Source: JAHOYW01 sp964515915
Lineage (GTDB): Bacteria > Verrucomicrobiota > Lentisphaeria > Victivallales > Victivallaceae
Reading direction: 5' to 3'
Assembly: GCA_964515915.1 (NCBI GenBank)
Contig: CAZEXM010000089.1
Span: 1-12,389 of the forward strand
Length of the DNA: 12,389 nucleotides
Shown: piece by piece, positions 1 to 5,165 of the stretch
Position numbering within the stretch: the first letter of the stretch is position 1
How the letters are laid out: each line of letters begins with the position of its first letter
Position numbers and translations under genes: made by a program
Notes under the pieces: model-generated
Databases searched by the model: none
Seen by the model: the letters and a program-made list of their open reading frames with translations, nothing else
Told to the model about the DNA's origin: nothing

Positions 1-13
1 AAGTGAAACGAAG

Positions 14-94
14 CACGGCTGGGGACAGCCGTGGCGACATCATTGAGCTTAAATATCACGAAAAAGATGTAGCCGCTTCTGTCCCTAGAGGCGC
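14..94. repeat. REP-like inverted doublet (BIME-like), uninterrupted copy
   Basis: Two small hairpins face each other. The left one pairs CACGGCT (14-20) with AGCCGTG (27-33). The right one pairs GCTTCT (75-80) with AGAGGC (87-92), with one G-T pair. Read outward, each hairpin is preceded by ATGT(A/C)GCC: ATGTAGCC at 67-74 on the + strand and ATGTCGCC as the complement of 33-40. A GTAG-type tetranucleotide at the foot of a short hairpin is the hallmark of REP sequences mobilised by RAYT/TnpA-REP tyrosine transposases, and two inverted REPs make a BIME. The same doublet recurs at 2753-2986, where it is interrupted by a MITE; here the CTAG target at 85-88 is intact. No RAYT gene is visible, so the family assignment is inference. 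Confidence 0.7.
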
Positions 95-304
95 AATGAG
101 CAAGCTGGGATTTTATGTTACAAAGTGCAGAAGATGCACTTATATCTATACGTAACGGGGGAGTGCATAATAACATTGCGTTCCTGATGAAATACCCCGG
201 CTTATTGTTTCCGAATCACAGTTAGCCTCAATGCGTGGTCAAATTCCGATTAATCCCCGATTGATTGAATCAATTAAATTCAGCTTTTTTTTAGATTAAA
301 TTCC
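95..304. other. gene-free stretch upstream of the membrane protein gene
   Basis: No convincing gene is present. A 36-codon open frame (ATG 115, stop 223-225) lacks a ribosome binding site and any recognisable motif, so it is not called. A perfect 6-bp hairpin, AGTGCA (124-129) with TGCACT (135-140) around a GAAGA loop, has no T-tract after it. A run of eight T at 285-292 follows only AT-rich weak dyads (TTGATT-G-AATCAA, 261-273) and is not a convincing terminator. The stretch may be the decayed flank of an upstream gene outside the window. Confidence 0.4.
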
Positions 305-332
305 TTTACAAGTATAAGCTTTATGATATACT
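305..332 (+). promoter_or_regulatory. sigma70-type promoter with extended -10
   Basis: TTTACA (305-310) matches the TTGACA -35 consensus at 5 of 6 positions. TATACT (327-332) matches TATAAT at 5 of 6, with a 16-bp spacer. TG at 324-325 makes an extended -10 (TGATATACT). The predicted start near 339 gives a leader of about 25 nt ending in the AGGGAG Shine-Dalgarno at 351-356, seven bases before the ATG at 364. It probably drives the membrane protein gene and originally gcvT too. Confidence 0.65.
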
Positions 333-363
333 ATTTGAAGACAATTAACCAGGGAGTTTTTTA

Positions 364-1452
364 ATGTATAATATCAAGTGTCGCGAAGTCTTCGGGCGGG
401 CATTCCGGCGTATGACTGGAATGTTGTTTTACCCCTTTGATATGTCCAAATGGTTTATCGTGGGTTTTGCAGCATGGCTGACAATAATATTTAACAGTCA
501 AGGCGGCAGCGGCGGCGGTGGATATTTTTATTTTAGACTTTCCAATGCTAATCATCTTCCCTATATTCTTTCCCGGTCCGGAAGTTTTTTAAAGGATGTT
601 TTTCTTGGCGACGTTTTTTTTGTCGGCAAAGTTTGTAATTATTTCAGGATCGAACAGTCGGTATTCTGGTTTATTGTTTTTGGAACCGCTGCATCCGTAT
701 TAGTTGTAATAGCGATTAATTTTTTTCTTCTCTGGATCAGCAGTCGTTTTAAATTTATCTTTATAGATAATATCGCAAATAATCGTGCTGAGATATCCAA
801 ACCATGGTCTGAATTCAAAAAACACGGTAATTCCGTTTTCCGGTGGCTCGTTGGTTTTACGGTAGTCAACGTTCTGTTCATGCTGGTTATTTTTACAATC
901 ATTGTAGCGTTATTTTACCCGGTAGTAATAGATTACCTCAGAACTGACAGTTTTAAAATGCCTGGTTTAAGTATTGTTATTTCTGTTTCAACTATGATAG
1001 TATTTACACTTGGTATGCTGGTTCTGTTCTTCGCATATTATCTTTTCAATGAATTTGTCCTGCCGATTATGTACAAAAAAAACCTGTCGGCAAAAGCCGC
1101 CTACCGGGAGTTTATGCGACTATTCAAAGCGGCTCCATTAACATTTGTGAAGTTCTGGCTGCTGCAGATATTGGCGAACGTCGCTTGTGGCATAGCTGTA
1201 ATTCTTTTGATAATATGTACTCTCGGTGTCGCTTTTATCCCCTTGCTGCTGCCCTATCTCGGAGCGGTTGTGCTTCTGCCGGTACTCATCTTCCAGCGCG
1301 CGCAGTCCATGGAATTAATGCATGCTTTCGGTTCAGAATATTCACCTTACCCCGAAACGACTCCCTCACTAGCAGTCTGTCGGACTTTGGGAATCGTCGC
1401 GAAAAATTGTCCGAATAAAGCGGAATTTTCGTCAAAATCACGAGAATATTGA
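364..1452 (+). CDS. multi-pass membrane protein with a MITE-encoded C-terminus
   Basis: A 362-residue integral membrane protein of unknown function. Hydrophobic segments lie at about 29-44, 99-125, 159-186, 202-228, 262-289 and 290-312, so five or six membrane helices are likely. A Gly-rich stretch (GGSGGGGY, about 47-54) follows the first helix, which resembles uncharacterised polytopic proteins of Planctomycetes and Lentisphaerae; that likeness is from memory. The start is supported by AGGGAG seven bases upstream and a strong promoter. The odd part is the end. Codon 336 falls on the CTAG target of the 167-bp MITE (1369-1535), and residues 337-362 (AVCRTLG...SKSREY) are read entirely from the element. 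Removing the element and one CTAG copy gives a frame ending SLEKK with TAA at 1544-1546, so the ancestral protein was about 339 residues. All predicted helices precede the insertion, so the protein may still work. Confidence 0.8.
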   Translation: MYNIKCREVFGRAFRRMTGMLFYPFDMSKWFIVGFAAWLTIIFNSQGGSGGGGYFYFRLSNANHLPYILSRSGSFLKDVFLGDVFFVGKVCNYFRIEQSVFWFIVFGTAASVLVVIAINFFLLWISSRFKFIFIDNIANNRAEISKPWSEFKKHGNSVFRWLVGFTVVNVLFMLVIFTIIVALFYPVVIDYLRTDSFKMPGLSIVISVSTMIVFTLGMLVLFFAYYLFNEFVLPIMYKKNLSAKAAYREFMRLFKAAPLTFVKFWLLQILANVACGIAVILLIICTLGVAFIPLLLPYLGAVVLLPVLIFQRAQSMELMHAFGSEYSPYPETTPSLAVCRTLGIVAKNCPNKAEFSSKSREY

Positions 1453-1535
1453 ACATATTTGACGATTTTGGTGGAAATCTCAGCAAAATTCGGCACTTTT
1501 GCAGCAGATTATCCATAAGTCCGACAGGCTGCTAG
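1369..1535 (-). mobile_element. 167-bp palindromic MITE, copy A (non-autonomous)
   Basis: The element is bounded by CTAG at both ends (1369-1372 and 1532-1535). Inside these are terminal inverted repeats CAGTCTGTCGGACTT (1373-1387) and AAGTCCGACAGGCTG (1517-1531). The halves pair imperfectly over their full length, so a transcript would fold into one long hairpin. It encodes no transposase. Its reverse complement matches 2814-2980 with only two differences that I can find. Comparison with the empty REP site at 85-88 shows that CTAG is the duplicated target. CTAG/YTAR-type 4-bp duplications are known from IS5-related elements, and IS1182-type ends are another possibility; the parent transposase cannot be named from this window. 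Confidence 0.85.
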
Positions 1536-1556
1536 AGAAAAAGTAAAATTTATAAT
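1521..1556 (+). promoter_or_regulatory. possible hybrid promoter at the MITE edge, ahead of gcvT
   Basis: CCGACA (1521-1526), inside the MITE inverted repeat, matches four of six -35 positions and lies 17 bp before TAAAAT (1544-1549) in the flanking DNA (5 of 6 for -10). A perfect TATAAT at 1551-1556 overlaps this region but has no -35 at normal spacing. The Shine-Dalgarno AAGGGAG (1564-1570) precedes the gcvT ATG at 1579. AT-rich DNA yields such matches by chance, so this is tentative. Confidence 0.3.
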
Positions 1557-1578
1557 ATAAAATAAGGGAGCCGGCAAC

Positions 1579-2694
1579 ATGTCTGATGTAGAGATCAAAA
1601 ATACTCCTTTGATGGAATGCCACAAACTCGCGGGAGCGAGGATGGTGCCGTTTGCGGGATGGAATATGCCGCTACAGTATAGCGATGGAATTTTAGCTGA
1701 ACACAAGCACACGCGCGAAAAGGCCGGTTTATTTGACATTTGCCACATGGGTGAATTCCGCGTCAGCGGAGAAGGGGCGCTTGCGGCTCTGGACGCGATT
1801 TTCGCGCGTCCGGTGTTTAATCAGCGCATCGGGCTCTGCCGCTACAATTTTCTGCTTAACAAAGCCGGTAAAGTGATGGATGATTTAATTGTTTACCGCC
1901 TGGCTGAAGATGATTTTTTTATTGTCGTCAATGCCGGAACGCGTACCGCCGATTCTGAGATGATACAATCGCAACTGCCTGAAGATATCGTTTTTGAGGA
2001 TGTTTCAGATTTAACCGCCAAGCTTGACCTGCAGGGGCCGCGCGCGGCGGATGTCCTCGTCAAAGCCGGTTTGAAAATTACTGACTTACCCGATTACTTC
2101 AACTGGGCTGAAGTCGAAATTAATGATATTCCTGTTTTATTAAGCCGTACCGGTTACACGGGAGAACTTGGTTTTGAGCTGTATTTTGATCAGGATAAAG
2201 CTGTCGAAATGTGGAATTACCTGCTCTCATTCGAAAATGTCATGCCGGTTGGCCTTGGAGCCCGTGATACTTTGCGGCTTGAGGCCGGTTACGCGCTTTA
2301 CGGACACGAATTAAGCGAAAATTATACGCCATTGGACGCGGGCTACGGTCCAATGCTTAAATTAAAAGATTTTCCGGAACGCAAGTTCACCGGCAGAGCG
2401 GCTCTCGAAGCGGCTCCGGCAAGTGATAAATTAATTGCGATTACTCTGGAAGGAAGACGCGCCGCGCGTGCCGGTGCTGATGTTTTTAACACGGACGGCG
2501 AAAAAATCGGGATTGTCACTTCCGGCGCTTTCGCGCCTTCTCTCGGATTTGCTGTCGCCTTGGCTTATATCGGAGCCGGGGAAACTTTGGCTGTCGGCGA
2601 TGAAGTGCAATTGAGTGCCGGACGCACCACAATTAAGGGACTGATTGCGGACTTGCCGTTTTACAAAGAAGGCACGGTAAGAAAAAAGTTGTGA
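1579..2694 (+). CDS. gcvT: glycine cleavage system T protein (aminomethyltransferase)
   Basis: GcvT transfers the methylene carbon from the aminomethyl-lipoyl arm of H protein to tetrahydrofolate, releasing ammonia and giving 5,10-methylene-THF, in the cytoplasm. The 371-residue length fits the family (about 364 in E. coli). Visible family blocks are FAGWNMPLQY (25-34), GLFDICHMGEF (50-60), NKAGKVMDDLIVYR (94-107, with the Asp at 101 corresponding to the catalytic Asp101 of E. coli GcvT), LDLQGPRA (149-156), SRTGYTGELGFELYF (189-203), GLGARDTLRLEAG (225-237) and GIVTSGAFAPSLG near the C-terminus. The start is set by AAGGGAG eight bases upstream. The H and P protein genes are not next to it. 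Before the MITE inserted, the upstream stop (TAA 1544-1546) lay 32 bp from this ATG, so the two genes were probably co-transcribed. The gene is now bracketed by the two inverted MITE copies. Confidence 0.95.
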   Translation: MSDVEIKNTPLMECHKLAGARMVPFAGWNMPLQYSDGILAEHKHTREKAGLFDICHMGEFRVSGEGALAALDAIFARPVFNQRIGLCRYNFLLNKAGKVMDDLIVYRLAEDDFFIVVNAGTRTADSEMIQSQLPEDIVFEDVSDLTAKLDLQGPRAADVLVKAGLKITDLPDYFNWAEVEINDIPVLLSRTGYTGELGFELYFDQDKAVEMWNYLLSFENVMPVGLGARDTLRLEAGYALYGHELSENYTPLDAGYGPMLKLKDFPERKFTGRAALEAAPASDKLIAITLEGRRAARAGADVFNTDGEKIGIVTSGAFAPSLGFAVALAYIGAGETLAVGDEVQLSAGRTTIKGLIADLPFYKEGTVRKKL

Positions 2695-2720
2695 AGTCAG
2701 TAGATGGTAAAAGTCGTAAT

Positions 2721-2748
2721 TATACCAATTTGCATCAAAAGGTTAGTA
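2721..2748 (+). repeat. left arm of the TATACCAATTTGCA inverted repeat, degenerate
   Basis: TATACCAATTTGCA (2721-2734) followed by a gapped match to TCTAAGAGTTAGT resembles the arm at 12352-12389 and, inverted, that at 3005-3042. Together with 3005-3042 it brackets the REP doublet and MITE copy B. The first 13-14 bases are exact and the rest has diverged. Confidence 0.6.
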
Positions 2749-2752
2749 AAAA

Positions 2753-2986
2753 CACGGCTAGAGACAGCCGTGGCTACATTGTAGAATCGAGAAAGATGTA
2801 GCCGCCTCTGTCTCTAGCAGCCTGTCGGACTTATGGATAATCTGCTGCAAAACTGCCGAATTTTGCTGAGATTTCCATCAAAATCGTCAAATATGTTCAA
2901 TATTCTCGTGATTTTGACGAAAATTCCGCTTTATTCGGACAATTTTTCGCGACGATTCCCAAAGTCCGACAGACTGCTAGAGGCGC
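2753..2986. repeat. REP-like inverted doublet, interrupted by a MITE
   Basis: This is the second copy of the doublet at 14-94. The left hairpin pairs CACGGCT (2753-2759) with AGCCGTG (2766-2772), and its complement is preceded by ATGTAGCC (complement of 2772-2779). The right REP starts ATGTAGCC (2796-2803). Its hairpin pairs GCCTCT (2804-2809) with AGAGGC, now split: AG at 2816-2817 and AGGC at 2981-2984. Removing MITE copy B (2818-2980) restores a continuous GTAG-hairpin unit like the first copy. The two copies differ in hairpin loops (GTCTCT here, GTCCCC or GTCCCT at 14-94) and in spacer length. The left hairpin lies about 60 bp after the gcvT stop and could limit readthrough or stabilise the mRNA. 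Confidence 0.7.
2814..2980 (+). mobile_element. 167-bp palindromic MITE, copy B (inverted relative to copy A)
   Basis: It runs from CTAG (2814-2817) to CTAG (2977-2980), with inverted repeats CAGCCTGTCGGACTT (2818-2832) and AAGTCCGACAGACTG (2962-2976). It is almost identical to the reverse complement of copy A: the same length, with two substitutions that I can find (AAAACTGCC against AAAAGTGCC, and CCATC against CCACC). It sits in the 3' arm of a REP hairpin. The matching unoccupied site at 80-94 reads TGTCCCTAGAGGCGC, which fixes CTAG as the duplicated target. No coding capacity. Confidence 0.88.
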
Positions 2987-3004
2987 AAAACTGTTAATAC
3001 AGTA

Positions 3005-3042
3005 TATTATTAGTAACTAACTCTTAGATTGCAAATTGGTAT
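3005..3042 (-). repeat. right arm of the TATACCAATTTGCA inverted repeat
   Basis: These 38 bp are the exact reverse complement of 12352-12389. They also pair imperfectly with 2721-2748, so 2721-3042 has the form of a small element with inverted ends that has received the REP doublet and MITE. The DNA from 3043 to the kinase stop at 3085 shows no convincing terminator. Confidence 0.75.
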
Positions 3043-3084
3043 TATTTATGTCCCCATCCGTTTTTTTCTTCCATTCGGCACTCA

Positions 3085-5127
3085 CTACCGTTTGTTTTTC
3101 ACAGGAACTATCCTCAGGAGGCGGAAACCCAGGAGGAAGTCCCGGAACAAGGGCCTGAACCTGTTGCGATTAGCGGAACGGCAGTACCCGGCGTAGTCGT
3201 TCCAACAACCACCGCGGTACACCCGGTCCGAACCTGATGACGCCCCCGCCGGGTCAAACACTCTACTGCCATAACTTCCGTACCAGTCATTACACCATTC
3301 CCAGACATTGCCATGCATATCATACAGGCCCCACGCGTTTGCTTTAAAACTGCCGACCGGCCGTGTCTTCCGGTCAATTCTTTTTGCCACCATATATGGA
3401 TGGTCTCCATCAAAATTTGCCATACTCGCGTCAAGACTGTTCCCACAGTAGAACGGCGTGTCCGTTCCCGCCCGGCAAGCGTATTCCCACTGTGCTTCGG
3501 TCAACAGGCGGTAAGTGCCACGAGGAACTTTCTCCAGAGCACAAAGCCTGCTCAGGAACTTCTGGCAGTCATCCCAGCTAACTTGCTCTACCGGAGCATT
3601 GTCCCCAATATTCCTGAAATTACTTGGATTACCGCCCATTACCCGTTTCCACTCTCCCTGCGTTACTTCATATTTATCCATGTAGAACGGCTTTGTTAAA
3701 GTAACCCGGTGTTGTTTTTCATCACTGCAGCGCTTATTCTCGCCGGATGGACTCCCCATGATGAACGTTCCCGGCGGAATCAGACGCAATTTAATGCCGA
3801 CTTTTTTTGTCTGCACTTCCAGAGGCAGGCCAAGTTTGCTTACCCATGCTTTCTGGAGAGTCTGCGCCGCCCGGCTGCCGGGTGCCAAGCCGTGCAGCGA
3901 GGGATAGCCCGCATTCGGCACTGCGCTTAAATCCAGGGCTAAAGACATAACTAAAGTTTTATTGTAAGCTTCAAGGCTACTTTGCAGTTTGCGTTTGCGG
4001 GAGCTTTCCGAGCGGGTAAATTCTGTTGCTTCTTTCTGCCGTTCCCAGACAACTTTGGTAATGACGGTAGCACTACCGCGCTTGTAAAAATTCCAGCCGG
4101 TAAAACAGCCCGCGACGATGACTGCTGCGGCAGCGACAGTCAACCAGTTACGCAGCGGATTATGTTTTTTTGATTTCTTTGGCTTATACAATTTCAAAGG
4201 TACTTCACCACATTCGACACGATTCAAGTCCTCAATTAATTCATCCGGGTTCTTATGCCGGTTTTCGGGTTTCTTTGCCAGAAGCCGATCAATTACCTGC
4301 GAAAGATTCAAGGGACAATCAGGATTCATTTTGTGGACCGGCTCGGGAATATCGTCACTGTGCTGCCTGGCGAATGCCGAGGCGGTCGGCCCCGGGAACG
4401 GCGGCCGGCCAGTCAACATGTGATAAGCGATACAGCCCAATGAATAAAGATCGGAACGCATATCGGTTTCTTTACTGTCTTCGTGTTGTTCGGGGCTCAT
4501 ATAAGGCGGCGTGCCGATGCTTTGCCCGGTCGTGGAAAGCATTGATACCAGAGCCTCCGTATCTTTAACCAGTCCGAAATCCAGGAGTTTGGCATTGCCT
4601 TTTTTATCCAGCAGAATGTTTTGCGGTTTTATATCACGGTGCAACAGGCCGATGTCTGCCATGGCTTGCAGTACGCCGGCCAATTGACGGATAATTTTAA
4701 TGGTTTCTTTCGCTGTGAAAGTTGTAATTTTTGTTGGGAGTTCTTTTCCCGGAATTTTATTTTTGGAGTCGGGTTCTGCTTTTTTATTCATTTTGCCGGA
4801 GCATTCCACTACTGCTGAAGCCATACCTTTATCATGCATGTATTCAGCTAAGCTTTTGCCGTCAATATACTCCATGACCATATACTGACACCGTCCATCC
4901 TGGTCTTCGCCGACTTCAAAAATTTTTACAACATTCGGGTGCGAAAGCTTTTTGGCGAGTGCGGCCTCACGCTTGAAACGTTTTACATATTCCTCTTCGT
5001 AGACAAATTGCGGGAAAAGCGTTTTGATAGCAACAATAGTTCCATCCGGTGCTTCAGCTTTTTCCACCGATCCTATAGCCCCATGCCCGATGTTAGCTAG
5101 AACTTTATACTTCCCGATTTGCTCCAT
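3085..5127 (-). CDS. transmembrane Ser/Thr protein kinase with C-terminal SUMF1/FGE-like domain
   Basis: A 680-residue Hanks-type kinase. The N-terminal kinase domain (about 7-305) has the Gly loop GHGAIGS (14-20), Lys35, Glu54, HRD (163-165) with Lys167 and Asn170, DFG (183-185), SPE (211-213), Asp226 and Arg290, so it should be active. A Lys-rich insert of about 35 residues (101-137) precedes helix E. One membrane helix (about 328-348) follows, then a charged linker, then a SUMF1/FGE-fold domain (about 440-676) with IPPGTFIMGS, YMDKYEVTQGEW, LLTEAQWEYACRAG, GLYDMHGNVWEW and a final RGGCW...CR...GFR block. Of the paired FGE cysteines only Cys649 is kept; the other position is Asp644, so a sensor or binding role is likelier than formylglycine formation. 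I chose ATG 5127 (AAGGA upstream) over an in-frame TTG at 5163, which lies 2 bp after the upstream stop. It is the second gene of a kinase operon. Confidence 0.9.
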   Translation of the reverse strand: MEQIGKYKVLANIGHGAIGSVEKAEAPDGTIVAIKTLFPQFVYEEEYVKRFKREAALAKKLSHPNVVKIFEVGEDQDGRCQYMVMEYIDGKSLAEYMHDKGMASAVVECSGKMNKKAEPDSKNKIPGKELPTKITTFTAKETIKIIRQLAGVLQAMADIGLLHRDIKPQNILLDKKGNAKLLDFGLVKDTEALVSMLSTTGQSIGTPPYMSPEQHEDSKETDMRSDLYSLGCIAYHMLTGRPPFPGPTASAFARQHSDDIPEPVHKMNPDCPLNLSQVIDRLLAKKPENRHKNPDELIEDLNRVECGEVPLKLYKPKKSKKHNPLRNWLTVAAAAVIVAGCFTGWNFYKRGSATVITKVVWERQKEATEFTRSESSRKRKLQSSLEAYNKTLVMSLALDLSAVPNAGYPSLHGLAPGSRAAQTLQKAWVSKLGLPLEVQTKKVGIKLRLIPPGTFIMGSPSGENKRCSDEKQHRVTLTKPFYMDKYEVTQGEWKRVMGGNPSNFRNIGDNAPVEQVSWDDCQKFLSRLCALEKVPRGTYRLLTEAQWEYACRAGTDTPFYCGNSLDASMANFDGDHPYMVAKRIDRKTRPVGSFKANAWGLYDMHGNVWEWCNDWYGSYGSRVFDPAGASSGSDRVYRGGCWNDYAGYCRSANRNRFRPLFRDFLLGFRLLRIVPVKNKR

Positions 5128-5165
5128 AAATATTTTTTCCTTTTTTTTTGATAACGAAGGCAACG

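Noticed and set aside
115..225. 36-codon open frame near the left end
   Set aside because: No ribosome binding site, no motif and no supporting context; length is within chance expectation.
261..292. Possible terminator before the membrane protein gene (dyad plus T8)
   Set aside because: The dyad has a one-base loop and only A/T-rich pairs, and is separated from the T run by unpaired sequence.
3313..4888. Several + strand open frames opposite the SUMF1 kinase
   Set aside because: They are complements of a well-supported kinase gene, and show no ribosome binding sites or recognisable domains.
5128..5163. TTG start adding 12 residues to the second kinase
   Set aside because: The ATG at 5127 has AAGGA at suitable spacing and begins directly before the kinase Gly-loop region; the extension is Lys/Ser-rich low complexity.
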